From: Acidobacteriaceae bacterium
Lineage (GTDB): Bacteria; Acidobacteriota; Terriglobia; Terriglobales; Acidobacteriaceae
Direction of reading: 5' to 3'
Assembly (NCBI GenBank): GCA_025352065.1
Contig: JANXUC010000090.1
Location: forward strand, 62,001 to 126,000
DNA: 64,000 bases
The position numbers and the translations under genes were made by a program. Below are positions 43,214 to 52,785 of the stretch, one piece after another; position 1 is the first letter of the stretch; every line of letters begins with the position of its first letter. The notes beneath the pieces are model-generated. The model saw nothing but the letters and a program-made list of their open reading frames with translations, made no database searches and was not told where the DNA came from.

Positions 43214-44284
43214 ATGTCTGAAGCAGAATTGAATCACGACGAGAGCAGCGAGAGTTTGCCACGAGAAGCGCCGTCGCCGCTTCCGTTGAATCTCTCCGCA
43301 GATTCGTCGGTCGATTTGGCTACTCCGGAGTGGCGGGACGAGGTTGCCGCCAAGCTGCAGCAGTATCGGAGTCGGCGGAAATCTCGCGGCCCGAAGTATC
43401 CTTCGTTGCATTTGCCGTTTGAGCGACCGGAATTTTCGCGCTCTGTTGCGCAGGAACCGGCTTCACGGTCGTCGTTGGCGGTGGAACACCTGGTAGAGCG
43501 GACGGTTGATCGAGTGCTGGACCTAGCGACGGATCGACAAAAGAGGGATCCGCAGGCGACGAGTCCGCTGCCGCTTGATCCCGCGCAGCTGCCGGATGAG
43601 CCGCTGTTTTTTCAAACCTCGCAGCCAGAGCCACGACGAGACCTCAGGCACGATTTGTCAGAGCCTCTGCGACAGGAAACCGTTGCGTCCACCAACCTGA
43701 TTGAGTTCCCGCGCTACAGCACTCCGGCCGTGGATTGGGAAGAGTTAGCGGAGCCTGTAATCGAGCGCCCCAGAATCCTGGAAGTTCCGGATTTGTCTCT
43801 CCCGCAGCCTGCGTTGGGAGGCATTTTGCTGGAGCCCGACGCGGAAGTTGAGTCTGCCGATGCGCAGCTGCAGTTGCGGCCCGCTCCGATCCAGCGTCGA
43901 ATGCTGGCCACTATGCTGGACGCGCTCTTCGTTGGCCTGGTCACTGTATTCGGCGGTTGGATTTTCTTCCAGCTAACCCACGCAATTCCACCACGTCCAC
44001 AATTGCTCATAGCTGCGGCGTTGATCCCGGCGATTTTTTGGCTCGGCTACCAGTATGCGCTGCTCGTGATGGCGGGCGGCACGCTGGGTCAAAGGGCATG
44101 CAAATTGGAACTCGCAGGTTTTGATGGTTTCGTTCCGACGATGGCAAGACGTCGCTGGCGCTTCCTCTCTTCGCTGCTCAGCGCTGCTGCCGTGATGCTG
44201 GGGTACGTCTGGGCGCTCCTGGACGAAGACGGACTCTGCTGGCACGACCGCATCTCGCGAACGTATCTGCGCTGCAAGAGCTAG
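43214..44284 (+). CDS. RDD-family membrane protein
   Basis: A 356-residue protein. The first 225 residues are polar, Pro/Glu/Arg-rich and probably disordered. The last 125 form an RDD domain: [24 protein letters not shown] with the Arg-Asp pattern, a second helix, [12 protein letters not shown], and a third helix ending [14 protein letters not shown] proteins are inner-membrane proteins of unknown or ion-transport function. The gene is divergent from lptD and followed by gltX. Confidence 0.85.
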   Translation: MSEAELNHDESSESLPREAPSPLPLNLSADSSVDLATPEWRDEVAAKLQQYRSRRKSRGPKYPSLHLPFERPEFSRSVAQEPASRSSLAVEHLVERTVDRVLDLATDRQKRDPQATSPLPLDPAQLPDEPLFFQTSQPEPRRDLRHDLSEPLRQETVASTNLIEFPRYSTPAVDWEELAEPVIERPRILEVPDLSLPQPALGGILLEPDAEVESADAQLQLRPAPIQRRMLATMLDALFVGLVTVFGGWIFFQLTHAIPPRPQLLIAAALIPAIFWLGYQYALLVMAGGTLGQRACKLELAGFDGFVPTMARRRWRFLSSLLSAAAVMLGYVWALLDEDGLCWHDRISRTYLRCKS

Positions 44285-44415
44285 TTCTTGAGAACCAGCT
44301 TTCGCGAACCAGCTCTCGGCTGTCGGCTCTCGGCTTTCGACACTCGCGAATCCAGTTTGTGCTGATGCGCCGCGATTTTGACAGCCGTCAGCCGATAGCC
44401 GACAGCCCGCCCTGC
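44285..44415 (+). repeat. Word repeat (hairpin) before gltX
   Basis: CTCGGCTGTCGGCTCTCGGCTTTCG at about 44321-44339 is complemented by CAGCCGTCAGCCGATAGCCGACAGC at about 44381-44407 (each listed in parts under 20 bases in the findings). It is the same family as between secD and secF, and falls in a false N-terminal extension of gltX. Confidence 0.55.
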
Positions 44416-44427
44416 TACCATAAAACC

Positions 44428-45948
44428 GTGACCTCAAAATCCAACGTACGCGTTCGTTTCGCGCCGTCTCCCACCGGCCAACTCCATGTCGGCAATGCTC
44501 GCACGGCTCTTGTGAACTGGCTTTACGCTCGCCAGACGGGCGGCACCATGATCCTGCGCATTGAAGATACCGACATCGAGCGCAGCGAAGCTCGTTTTGA
44601 AACCCAGCTAATCGATGACCTGAACTGGCTAGGGCTCGATTGGGACGAGGGCCCGGACGCAGGCGGCCCTTACGCGCCGTACCGCCAGTCCGATCGCACG
44701 CCGATTTATCGCGAGTATGCCGAGCGGTTGCTGAGCGAGGGCAAAGCGTACTTGTGCTTTTGCACGGAGGCCGAATTGCAGCGTCAGCGAGAGCTCGCGC
44801 ACGCAGAACATCGTCAGCCGATCTATCCCGGGACTTGCCGCAAGCTTGATCCCGCCGAAGCGCTGCAACGCCGCGCCAATGGCGAGACTGGCGCGATTCG
44901 TCTGCAAATTCCAGAACGGCCGATTCGCTTTCATGACATCGTTCACGGCCAAGTCGAATTCTCGAATGAAGTGGTAAGCGACCCGATTATTCTGCGGTCG
45001 TCGGGAATGCCGGTCTACAACTATGTGGTCGTAATCGACGATGCGCTGATGAAGATCACACACGTCATTCGTGGCGACGACCATCTTTCGAATACTCCAA
45101 AACAAGTTGCTTTGTATGAGGCATTGAACTGGCCGGTCCCGGAATTTGCGCACCTTTCCACCATTCTGGGTGCCGATCGAGAACGACTGTCCAAGCGGCA
45201 TGGGGCGACTTCCATCGCGAATTTCCGCGAGATGGGCGTGCTGCCCGAGGCGCTTACGAATTATTTGGCTCTACTGGGCTGGGCCCCCAGCGGCGGCACT
45301 CGAGAGATATTTAGTCCGCCAGAACTGGTGAAGGAATTTACACTGGAGCGCGTGACGCCTTCCCCTGCTGTTTTTGATATGGAAAAGTTATACTGGCTGA
45401 ATCGCCACTACATTAAGGAATCCGCACTGGGGAAAATCGTGGATTTGGCCGCGCCCTTCTTTGGTAGTGCAGGGCTGCTGCCCGCGCAGCTTGAGGATGC
45501 AACTCGCATCTGGTTTGAAAGAGTGGTGAGCCTGCTGGTGGCTTCCGTGGATCGTCTGGATCAGCTTCCAGGGCGCGCCGCGCACATCTTTTCTTTCGAT
45601 CCGTCGGCTGCGTTGGCTTCACCGGACAATGCTGACGTGCTAGGTTCCAGCAACGCAGGCGCTGTTTTCTCCGCTTTCACGGTGAAGATTCTCGATCTGC
45701 AATCTTGCGGAGAAGCTCTCACAGCGGAGCGATTTAAGGCCATCATGAACGAGGTGAAGGCTGAGACCCTCGCAAAAGGGAAGGAATTGTTTCATCCCGT
45801 TCGCATTATGCTGACGGGCTCGCACTCGGGGCCGGAATTCGACAAGCTCATCCCGATTTTGGAAGAAGGCAGTACGTTGCCGTTGCCCAAGCATGTAATG
45901 AGTGTTGTAGAGAGAGTGAAAGTCTTTAATGAAGCCCGTGGAAAGTAG
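44428..45948 (+). CDS. gltX: Glutamyl-tRNA synthetase
   Basis: Class I synthetase that charges tRNA-Glu. The HIGH motif region is [20 protein letters not shown] and the KMSKS motif reads RLSKRHG. 506 residues is normal. GTG at 44428 ([17 protein letters not shown]) is preferred; an ATG at 44359 would translate the upstream repeat. Whether it also charges tRNA-Gln cannot be told from this window. Confidence 0.96.
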   Translation: MTSKSNVRVRFAPSPTGQLHVGNARTALVNWLYARQTGGTMILRIEDTDIERSEARFETQLIDDLNWLGLDWDEGPDAGGPYAPYRQSDRTPIYREYAERLLSEGKAYLCFCTEAELQRQRELAHAEHRQPIYPGTCRKLDPAEALQRRANGETGAIRLQIPERPIRFHDIVHGQVEFSNEVVSDPIILRSSGMPVYNYVVVIDDALMKITHVIRGDDHLSNTPKQVALYEALNWPVPEFAHLSTILGADRERLSKRHGATSIANFREMGVLPEALTNYLALLGWAPSGGTREIFSPPELVKEFTLERVTPSPAVFDMEKLYWLNRHYIKESALGKIVDLAAPFFGSAGLLPAQLEDATRIWFERVVSLLVASVDRLDQLPGRAAHIFSFDPSAALASPDNADVLGSSNAGAVFSAFTVKILDLQSCGEALTAERFKAIMNEVKAETLAKGKELFHPVRIMLTGSHSGPEFDKLIPILEEGSTLPLPKHVMSVVERVKVFNEARGK

Positions 45949-45965
45949 AGGCGGATCAAGCAAAT

Positions 45966-46856
45966 CTACCGAAGCAGATTTTCTAGTGCGCCCGACAGCT
46001 GAGGAAATTTGAAGCTATAGCCATCGCCGATTAGTTTTCGCGGTTGTACGCGCTGGCTTCCAAGTAAGACTTCTTTCCCCATTTCGCCCATGGCTAGCTG
46101 GAGTGCGAATTCCGGCACGGGGAAGATTACTGGACGAGACAACACTTTCCCGAGTATCGAAGTAAATTCTGAATTCGTCACTGGATTGGGCGATGTAAGG
46201 TTAACTGCCCCGCGAACGTTCTCGTTGTTCATAATATGCAACATCGCCCCGACGATGTCGTCAATGTGAATCCAGCTCCACCACTGTTTTCCGCTGCCAA
46301 GTCGCCCACCGAAGCCAAGGCGAAACGGCAGCAGCATCTTATCCAGTGCGCCGCCCTTCTTGCTGAGGACTACGCCAATGCGTGCATGAATCAGCCGAAT
46401 ACCAGCTTGCTGGACTGGCCCTGCCGCCGCTTCCCATTCGCGGCAAGTCTCCGCCAGAAAACCTGTTCCGGAAGAGCTGGTTTCACCAAGAATCTCATCG
46501 TCGCGATTGCCGTAGTAGCCAATGGCCGAAGCCGCGAGAAAAATGGCAGGTTTTTGCGCAGCGCGAGCTGCGGCTTCGGCGAGCGTACGAGTTCCGAGAA
46601 CACGGCTGTCGCGAATGCGTTGCTTCTTGGCAGTTGTCCAGCGGCCGACAACACTCTCTCCTGCCAGGTGAATCACAGCGTCGAAACCGGATACCAGCGC
46701 AGGATCAAGAGCTCTACCAGGCTGCCAGGAAATCTGTTTCTCGTTGGACAGGGCGTCTTTCCTCGCCAGCGCGGTCACACCGTCCCCGCGAGTTTCCAAA
46801 GCCTGCGAGAGTACCGTTCCCAACAATCCGGACGCGCCGCTCATCAGAACTCGCAT
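45966..46856 (-). CDS. TIGR01777-type NAD-dependent epimerase/dehydratase
   Basis: An SDR-fold protein of 296 residues: nucleotide-binding loop MRVLMSGASGLLGTVLSQAL, DAVIHLAGESVVGRWT, and the C-terminal DUF1731 end (VLLGSQRVQPRKLIGDGYSFKFP). The family (E. coli YfcH) has no settled substrate. ATG at 46856 is chosen; the frame upstream is extended only by TTG. It converges with gltX, 17 bases apart. Confidence 0.9.
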   Translation of the reverse strand: MRVLMSGASGLLGTVLSQALETRGDGVTALARKDALSNEKQISWQPGRALDPALVSGFDAVIHLAGESVVGRWTTAKKQRIRDSRVLGTRTLAEAAARAAQKPAIFLAASAIGYYGNRDDEILGETSSSGTGFLAETCREWEAAAGPVQQAGIRLIHARIGVVLSKKGGALDKMLLPFRLGFGGRLGSGKQWWSWIHIDDIVGAMLHIMNNENVRGAVNLTSPNPVTNSEFTSILGKVLSRPVIFPVPEFALQLAMGEMGKEVLLGSQRVQPRKLIGDGYSFKFPQLSGALENLLR

Positions 46857-47007
46857 AGTTGCCTTGGCCGACGAAAGAGTTGTGCCTTCACTTACTGTAC
46901 CAAACGCAGGAGTTATCAAGTTCGCGCAGATTTTTTTGCTCCTCGCTATCGCAAAAAATTGACTGGCGCGATTCGCCGCCCAGAGTGAGGTTTACGTGCC
47001 TCAAAGC

Positions 47008-47013
47008 TATAAT
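47008..47013 (+). promoter_or_regulatory. Consensus -10 box before rel
   Basis: TATAAT at 47008-47013, with a weak -35 (GTGAGG) at 17-base spacing. A start point near 47020 would leave a 75-base leader and excludes the upstream in-frame TTG/GTG codons as rel starts. Confidence 0.5.
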
Positions 47014-47094
47014 CGAAAGGAGTGCCGCAGGGGCTTCCCCCGAGCCCGTTTTTCCGTGGTTTTTGCGCGACGGCGGACCTCCAAACGAACAGGC

Positions 47095-49293
47095 ATGAAC
47101 TTGCGCCAACAAATCGCGACCAGTGTACTCAGCGCCACTAAGTACCGTGAGCTGATGAGCATGATGCGCGCCAATCGACCGAATGACGACCTGGATCTGG
47201 TTCGCAAAGCCTACGAATTTTCCGTGAAGCATCATGAAGGCCAGCTGCGCGCTTCCGGCGAGCCTTACGTTGTTCATCCTTTGGAAACTGCTCTCGTTCT
47301 TGCCGAAATGAAGATGGATCCGGTAGCCGTGGCCGCCGGGCTTCTGCATGATTCCGTGGAAGACACGTCCGTCACAACCGTCGATATTCGCAAGGAATTC
47401 GGCGAGCAGGTTGCGCACATCGTTGAAGGCGTCACCAAAATTGGCAAGATCGATTTCGCGTCGCAGGAAGAGCGGCAAGCCGAGAACCTGCGCAAGATGG
47501 TTCTCGCCATGGTCGATGATATTCGCGTCGTGCTCATCAAACTCGCTGATCGTCTGCACAACATGCGCACGCTGGAACATCTTTCACCGGAGCGACAACA
47601 GAAGATTGCGCGCGAGACGCTGGAAATCTACGCGCCTATCGCGCATCGGCTCGGCATGGGTAAAGTTCGCGGCGAGCTGGAAGACCTCAGCTTCCGTTAC
47701 ACCGACCCTACCGGCTACGAAGATGTCCGCCAGTTGGTGGAATCGCGCCGCAAACAAGGCGAGCAATTTCTCGCTCATGTGCAGGACGTGTTGCGGGACA
47801 AGCTGAAAGAAGCTGGTATTTCCGCCCGCGTGGAAAGTCGAATCAAGCGCTTCTTCAGTATTCATAATAAGCTCGTCAAGCAGCGCATCACGGTCGATCA
47901 GGTTTATGACTTGTTTGCCATGCGCGTGATTACGCAGTCGGTGCAGGATTGCTACGCGGTTTTTGGCATCATTCACAATCTGTGGCGACCGGTGCCGGGG
48001 CGCATTAAAGATTTCATCGCCATGCCACGGCCAAATTTCTACCAGTCGCTGCATACCTCGGTGATTGCGGAAAACGGTATTCCATTTGAAGTACAAATTC
48101 GCACCGAAGAAATGCACAAGATGGCGGAAGAAGGCATCGCTGCCCACTGGAAATACAAAGACGGCCCTATCTCGGCGAAAGACGAGCAACGCCTCGCCTG
48201 GTTGCGGCAGGTCGTCGAGTGGCAGCGCGATGTTCCAGATCCCAATGAATTCCTGTCCTCGCTAAAGATCGATCTCTACCCGGAAGAGGTTTATACCTTT
48301 ACGCCGAAAGGCAAAGTGATCGTGTTGCCGCGTGATGCCACACCGATCGACTTCGCTTTTGCCGTTCACACCGACGTGGGCAACACCTGCGTCGGCGCAC
48401 GCGTCAACGGGCGCATGGTGCCTATTCGCCACAAACTGCATTCCGGAGATATCGTCGAAGTAATTTCCCAGGCCGGACATAAGCCCAGCCGCGATTGGCT
48501 CAGCTTTGCGAAGTCCACGCGCGCTCGGCAAAAGATTCGGCATTGGCTCAACGTGCATCAGCGTGAGCGCGCTATTGAGATTGGCCGCAAGCTCATTGAC
48601 AAAGAGGCTCGCAAGTACCGCATCGCGCTCAAAGATATTCGTGAAGAAGACTTGCAGCGCGTCGCGTCGAACTATGGCCTCGGACGCCCCGACGATCTTC
48701 TAGCCGACATTGGCTACGGAAAATATTCCGCTAAACAAGTGCTAGGCCGCGTGCTGCCGGCTGGCATAACTCCGCTGGAAGGCGAAGAGCCCAAACAGAG
48801 CGTCACTAGCGTGATTCGCCGCGTTTTCGGCGGCAAAAGTGATGCCATCATCGTCAAGGGTCACGGCGATTTAATGGTCTATCGCGCGCGCTGCTGCAAT
48901 CCGATTCGCGGCGAGGCCATCGTCGGATACGTCACGCGAGGCAAAGGCGTAGCGGTGCATGCCACCAAATGTTCCAATGTCGTAAACTTGATGTATGAGC
49001 CAGAGCGCCGCATCGACGTGGAGTGGGCCGGAGGCGCCGGAGAAGCCGCAGCCGCCTACCCCGTCCGCCTGCAAATGCTATGTGATGATCGCTTCGGCAT
49101 GTTGAAACAGATCACAACCGTAATCGGCGATGCCCACGCCAACATCCGCGACATGTCCACCCGGGCCGTCAGCGGGGAAGCGACTGTGGAAGTCTTGTTG
49201 GATATTAGCGATCTGGAACACCTGGAACTGATCACCGCAGGTCTACGGAAGATCCCCGGGTTGCATGAAGTGCAGAGGATGAAAAAGGTTTAG
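47095..49293 (+). CDS. rel: Bifunctional (p)ppGpp synthetase/hydrolase
   Basis: Long RSH protein of 732 residues that makes and degrades (p)ppGpp. In order: HD hydrolase domain with AGLLHDSVEDT and ADRLHNMRT; synthetase domain with RIKRFFSIHNKL, YDLFAMRVI, PGRIKDFIAMPRPNFYQSLHT and FEVQIRTEEMHKMAEEGIAAHW; TGS domain (VYTFTPKGKVIVLP); zinc-finger-like region with ARCCNPI; and ACT domain. RIKD in the synthetase domain is of the RxKD type that marks bifunctional enzymes. It appears to be the only long RSH in the window. Confidence 0.95.
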   Translation: MNLRQQIATSVLSATKYRELMSMMRANRPNDDLDLVRKAYEFSVKHHEGQLRASGEPYVVHPLETALVLAEMKMDPVAVAAGLLHDSVEDTSVTTVDIRKEFGEQVAHIVEGVTKIGKIDFASQEERQAENLRKMVLAMVDDIRVVLIKLADRLHNMRTLEHLSPERQQKIARETLEIYAPIAHRLGMGKVRGELEDLSFRYTDPTGYEDVRQLVESRRKQGEQFLAHVQDVLRDKLKEAGISARVESRIKRFFSIHNKLVKQRITVDQVYDLFAMRVITQSVQDCYAVFGIIHNLWRPVPGRIKDFIAMPRPNFYQSLHTSVIAENGIPFEVQIRTEEMHKMAEEGIAAHWKYKDGPISAKDEQRLAWLRQVVEWQRDVPDPNEFLSSLKIDLYPEEVYTFTPKGKVIVLPRDATPIDFAFAVHTDVGNTCVGARVNGRMVPIRHKLHSGDIVEVISQAGHKPSRDWLSFAKSTRARQKIRHWLNVHQRERAIEIGRKLIDKEARKYRIALKDIREEDLQRVASNYGLGRPDDLLADIGYGKYSAKQVLGRVLPAGITPLEGEEPKQSVTSVIRRVFGGKSDAIIVKGHGDLMVYRARCCNPIRGEAIVGYVTRGKGVAVHATKCSNVVNLMYEPERRIDVEWAGGAGEAAAAYPVRLQMLCDDRFGMLKQITTVIGDAHANIRDMSTRAVSGEATVEVLLDISDLEHLELITAGLRKIPGLHEVQRMKKV

Positions 49294-49309
49294 GAGCATC
49301 GAGTAGTGT

Positions 49310-49352
49310 GGCGCTTCAGCGCCGCAAAACACGCTGAAGCCTTCGGCTTTTA
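49310..49352 (+). terminator. Hairpins after rel, possible terminator
   Basis: GGCGCT/AGCGCC (49310-49323, the GTGTGG repeat family) is followed by GCTGAAGCC-TTC-GGCTTTTAGC. The T-run is interrupted, so termination is possible but not strong. Confidence 0.35.
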
Positions 49353-49371
49353 GCCGCGAGGTAAAGAATCT

Positions 49372-50241
49372 ATGCAACTTCCGAACCCAATCGACGAAAA
49401 CAGAACTCCCGAAGCGTTGACAACGCGCGTGGAACTCGAACTCAAGAGCACCCAAGAACTTTTTGCGGCAACTCTTGCCGGGGAATACGACGATGACGCT
49501 CCGTGGGATGCCGTGAGTGTCTTGCGAGGGCGAGGAACTCCGGAAGCATTTGAACTAGCGTGCGAGTTTTGCCAATCGGAGAATCCAAGGGCGTGCGCGC
49601 GAGGGCTCAGCGTATTGGCTCAACTCGGCGCGGGCAAGCCAGTGGAGGAGCGTCCGTTTGTGGCAAAAAGTGTTTCAATTGCGATTAGCCATCTAGGAGA
49701 TTCCCATCCAGACGTTGTCTCTTCCGCAGCTTGGGCTCTGTCCCATCTGGGTACTGAACCAGCCGTCGCGGCTCTGGCCAGTCTGCGCAGTCATCCTGAT
49801 CCAGAGGTCAGGCAGTCCGTAGCATGCTGCACGGACCTTATGAATCATCCAGAAGCAGTAGCCATCCTCGTGGCGCTCATGGAAGATGAGAACGAGGTCG
49901 TTAGGGATTGGGCGACATTCGCGCTAGGTTCATTCGAAACTTTGGAAGATGGCGTGTGGCGTTTTTGGGACTCGCCGGAAATCCGCACGGCTCTCAACAA
50001 GAGGTTACAGGATCCTTACGAAGATGCGCGTCGCGAAGCCATCTGGGGATTGGCCAGGCGTAAAGACATTCTTGGATTGAAATTACTGCTGGGACACCTG
50101 GAGTTCGAAAGCTGGTGGGGTAGCGATGAGCACACAGCCAAAGAGGTCCTCAATCTTGCGGGGAATACTCCCGTCGAGGATCTTCGTCTTGGATTGAGAC
50201 GTTTACTAACGAAAAACTTGGAAGCGAACGCTGGCAGTTGA
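49372..50241 (+). CDS. HEAT-repeat protein
   Basis: A 289-residue soluble protein built of helical pairs of HEAT/PBS-lyase type, visible at about 115-140 (HPDVVSSAAWALSHLG), 146-170 (HPDPEVRQSVACCTDL), 178-200 (NEVVRDWATFALGSF) and 222-245 (YEDARREAIWGLARR). Such scaffolds bind other proteins. No partner is evident from the context. Start ATG at 49372. Confidence 0.85.
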   Translation: MQLPNPIDENRTPEALTTRVELELKSTQELFAATLAGEYDDDAPWDAVSVLRGRGTPEAFELACEFCQSENPRACARGLSVLAQLGAGKPVEERPFVAKSVSIAISHLGDSHPDVVSSAAWALSHLGTEPAVAALASLRSHPDPEVRQSVACCTDLMNHPEAVAILVALMEDENEVVRDWATFALGSFETLEDGVWRFWDSPEIRTALNKRLQDPYEDARREAIWGLARRKDILGLKLLLGHLEFESWWGSDEHTAKEVLNLAGNTPVEDLRLGLRRLLTKNLEANAGS

Positions 50242-50350
50242 TGGTCAGCTTGCCAGTGCCTTGTTTGAGGTTTTCCAAATCCCCGCCCACCATCTACAAT
50301 CAGGAAGCCAATTTTACTGGCAACTGACAACCGCTCCCAGGAGAAACAAA

Positions 50351-50728
50351 ATGCGTGAAGTTATCGCAACCCCCGACGCGCCGAAGGCGATTGGCCCTTA
50401 TTCGCAGGCGATCAAGGCGAACGGTTTTGTGTTCACTGCGGGGCAGGTAGCTTTTGACCCAGCAACGGGCCAAATCGTTGATGGCGACATTGCCATCCAA
50501 ACCGAACGTGTGATGCAGAATCTCGCCGCAATTCTGAAGGCTTCTGGCACGGGGTTCGATAAAGTTGTCCGCTGCGGCGTGTTTTTAAAGAGCATGAACG
50601 ACTTCACGGCGATGAACGAGGTCTACGGGCGCTACTTCCCGTCCGCCCCGCCCGCGCGCTCGACCGTGGAGGTCGCACGCTTGCCGAAAGATGTTCTGGT
50701 GGAGATTGATGTCATCGCAATTGCATGA
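50351..50728 (+). CDS. ridA: RidA family enamine/imine deaminase
   Basis: RidA hydrolyses reactive 2-aminoacrylate and similar enamines made by PLP enzymes. The 125-residue protein has all family marks: AIGPYSQAIKANGFVFTAGQ, GFDKVVRCGVFL, and the Arg/Glu site PPARSTVEVARLPKDVLVEI. The ATG at 50351 has AGGAG; the frame extends upstream without coding character. The nearby threonine dehydratase gene, a typical source of RidA substrate, is a pseudogene. Confidence 0.96.
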   Translation: MREVIATPDAPKAIGPYSQAIKANGFVFTAGQVAFDPATGQIVDGDIAIQTERVMQNLAAILKASGTGFDKVVRCGVFLKSMNDFTAMNEVYGRYFPSAPPARSTVEVARLPKDVLVEIDVIAIA

Positions 50729-50741
50729 ATTCTTGAGTAAG

Positions 50742-50830
50742 CTTGTCATTCCGAGCGCAGCGAGGAATCCCTTTGAAGACCGAGAACCTTTACGGCGATA
50801 GGGATTCCTCGCAGTGCTCGGAATGACAAA
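50742..50830. repeat. Inverted pair of GTCATTCCGA repeats
   Basis: Left arm CTTGTCATTCCGAGCGCAGC then GAGGAATCCCT; right arm AGGGATTCCTCGCAGTGCTC then GGAATGACAAAG. The arms are about 31 bases and complementary apart from a few changes, with a 27-base loop. It shows that the single copies elsewhere are half-elements. Confidence 0.75.
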
Positions 50831-50886
50831 GAGCAATATAAGAATGAAACAGACTTTATTCCCTCAGTGACTCAGGAGCAGAATTG

Positions 50887-51534
50887 ATGTCGAAAAACAT
50901 GTTAGGAATTGCCATTCTAGCGCTGGCCACCTTCACCTTTGCGCAGGATGCCGTCACCCAGCCAGACGCCGCGGCACCTAAGAAACCAGCCGTCAAGAAG
51001 TCGACAACGGCCACAAAATCAACCGCAAAGTCTTCCACTGCAACAAAAACGACGGCCACCACGGCCAACAAACCCGCCGCTACGGGCACCAGGAAAACCA
51101 CCGCCAGGCATCACGCCGCAACCGCCACCACGGCCAAGAAGAGGACTCCAGTGAAGCACACCCATCCTAACGCTCCCACGCCCGTGAAGGGCCCAGGCAC
51201 CACCACTCCGACCGGCTTACAGTATTGGGATATCAGGGTCGGCACAGGAGCAACCGCCGTTGCCGGACAGCAGGCTGAAATGCAGTACACGGGCTGGCTT
51301 CCGGATGGCAAGGAGTTTGACAGCTCCTATCACACCGGCCACACGTTTCCCTTTCAGCTCGGAGCCGGGCAGGTCATAAAAGGCTGGGACGAAGGCGTTG
51401 CGGGTATGAAGGTTGGAGGCATGCGCCAGCTGCGCATTCCGCCGCAGCTAGCCTACGGCGAACGCGGCTATCCAGGCGCGATTCCGCCAAGTGCAACGCT
51501 AATTTTCGACGTGGAATTAGTAGGCGTAAAGTAG
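50887..51534 (+). CDS. FKBP-type peptidyl-prolyl isomerase, exported
   Basis: A 215-residue protein: signal peptide (about 1-20, ending FTFAQ), a low-complexity Lys/Ala/Thr-rich linker of about 85 residues (TTATKSTAKSSTATKTTATT), and a C-terminal FKBP domain (about 110-215; GWLPDGKEFDSSYHTGHTFPF, GAGQVIKGWDEGVAGMKVGG, YGERGYPGAIPPSATLIFDV). It should catalyse prolyl isomerisation in the periplasm; the basic linker may bind the cell wall or nucleic acid. ATG at 50887 is used; TTG at 50884 is adjacent. Confidence 0.9.
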   Translation: MSKNMLGIAILALATFTFAQDAVTQPDAAAPKKPAVKKSTTATKSTAKSSTATKTTATTANKPAATGTRKTTARHHAATATTAKKRTPVKHTHPNAPTPVKGPGTTTPTGLQYWDIRVGTGATAVAGQQAEMQYTGWLPDGKEFDSSYHTGHTFPFQLGAGQVIKGWDEGVAGMKVGGMRQLRIPPQLAYGERGYPGAIPPSATLIFDVELVGVK

Positions 51535-51549
51535 CAGCAGATCGTGTGG

Positions 51550-51569
51550 GGCGGACACTCTTGTCCGCC
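51550..51569. repeat. GTGTGG-type hairpin repeat
   Basis: GGCGGAC and GTCCGCC around ACTCTT, preceded by GTGTGG; same family and loop type as at 20.39 kb. Confidence 0.6.
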
Positions 51570-51647
51570 GCTCTCGATCTTGGCCCTGAATTGGATCTTG
51601 GGCTTGATCTGGATTTTCTGGGGCTACTTCGGAAATCAGGTTGAGCT

Positions 51648-51836
51648 CTACGCCTTTACGACTTTGCCGCTGCGGATGCAGCCTGTGCAGGCGCGAATCT
51701 TCTTGCCGTGGCCTTCCACTTTGGCCTTCACCGGGCGCAAGTTGACGTTCCAGCGCCGTTTGGTGATGTTGTTGGCGTGGCTGACATTATTTCCAAATTG
51801 CGGCCCTTTGCCGCAGATATCACAAACGCGTGCCAT
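51648..51836 (-). CDS. rpmB: 50S ribosomal protein L28
   Basis: A 62-residue L28 ([35 protein letters not shown]). It is the zinc-binding (C+) form: CxxC near the N-terminus and CxxC near the end. Own promoter upstream. It stands alone, without rpmG. Confidence 0.97.
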   Translation of the reverse strand: MARVCDICGKGPQFGNNVSHANNITKRRWNVNLRPVKAKVEGHGKKIRACTGCIRSGKVVKA

Positions 51837-51886
51837 AACAAGAACCTTTCGACTGCAGTGGATACAGATCTAGTGAATAAACATTT

Positions 51887-51915
51887 AGTCTACAGGGATT
51901 TGATGGTTGCGACAA
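51887..51915 (-). promoter_or_regulatory. Sigma70-type promoter of rpmB
   Basis: On the minus strand -35 TTGTCG (51915-51910) and -10 TAGACT (51892-51887) are separated by 17 bases. Transcription would start near 51880, 44 bases before the ATG. Confidence 0.6.
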
Positions 51916-52015
51916 CTGGCGTAAGGCTCTGAGGAAGTGGAGCGGTGCCGGAGCGATTAAAAACTTGGAACGTTAAAGCATTTATTTACAATAAGATAGA
52001 TGCCCGAGGTCGAAA

Positions 52016-52669
52016 ATGGAAATCAAGAACCGCCACTCGGGGAATTCGTCTGCAACATCGTCGTTGGCGGCGTGCGCGACGGCAAACTGCGCCGGGAAAC
52101 GTTCCACCAAGACGAGCCGCATATTCGCAGTCGCCATTCTTGCCACACTCTTCTGTTCAGCCAGCGCAGCCGCCCAGGATTGCGCCGCCACCGCCAAAGC
52201 CCCTTGGACCTGGGGAGCGGGCGGTTCGCGCGCTAACGCTCAGTTGATAATCACCGCCAGCACCGTCGGAGATGACTGCCACTCCGCCAAAGCCACCATC
52301 AAAATCCACGCCCTCGATGGCCGAATGATTTTCGCCGTCTCCCGCCCCACGGCACAGGTAACAACTCTGGCGGATGCCACGAACGCCATTCAGATGACCA
52401 AAGCTCTCCAGACTTGGGTCGACACCACCACCTGCCCCGTCGGCGGCAGCGACGCCCTACCCCCATGGAAGCGAGGCAAGCCAGCCGTCGAAGCCTCCGG
52501 CAATACCCCATTCATCGCAACCCTGAGCCGGGAAGCCTACCTGCGCCACCGCACCGCCGCCGAGCCTCTACTGTGCTTCATCCAAGGCGCAGAAAGCGTG
52601 AACGCCCTAGCCGTCAGCCCCGACGGCAAGTTCGTCACCCGCATCGGCAGCTTCGCGCTGTCGCACTAA
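52016..52669 (+). CDS. Exported hypothetical protein
   Basis: I recognise no family. The 217-residue protein has a signal peptide (SRIFAVAILATLFCSASAAAQ) after an unusually long polar start of about 34 residues; the true start may be later, though no standard codon is near the hydrophobic part. The mature part has four or more cysteines (DCAATAK, DDCHSAK, TTCPVGG, LLCFIQG) that could form two disulfides and ends with a beta-rich stretch. No operon partners. Confidence 0.65.
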   Translation: MEIKNRHSGNSSATSSLAACATANCAGKRSTKTSRIFAVAILATLFCSASAAAQDCAATAKAPWTWGAGGSRANAQLIITASTVGDDCHSAKATIKIHALDGRMIFAVSRPTAQVTTLADATNAIQMTKALQTWVDTTTCPVGGSDALPPWKRGKPAVEASGNTPFIATLSREAYLRHRTAAEPLLCFIQGAESVNALAVSPDGKFVTRIGSFALSH

Positions 52670-52692
52670 CCCCATGTTCCATAAATAGGTTG

Positions 52693-52773
52693 AAATAATA
52701 CGAGGACAAATAATACGGGAAATAATACGGGGACGGAAATAATACGGGGACAGACGGGACGTACACCAGTTCT
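52693..52773 (+). repeat. AAATAATACGGGGAC tandem repeat
   Basis: Four near-copies of AAATAATACGGGGAC (the first AATAATACGAGGAC, the second shortened) are followed by AGACGGGACGTAC. This resembles the tails found beside REP-associated tyrosine transposase elements, from memory. No transposase gene is present. Confidence 0.6.
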
Positions 52774-52785
52774 TTTCTGCGAACC

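Noticed and set aside
50742-50830. Inverted repeat as a rho-independent terminator
   Set aside because: No T-run follows on either strand, and the arms match the dispersed repeat family.
52693-52773. CRISPR array
   Set aside because: Repeats are adjacent, short and uneven, with no spacers and no cas genes.
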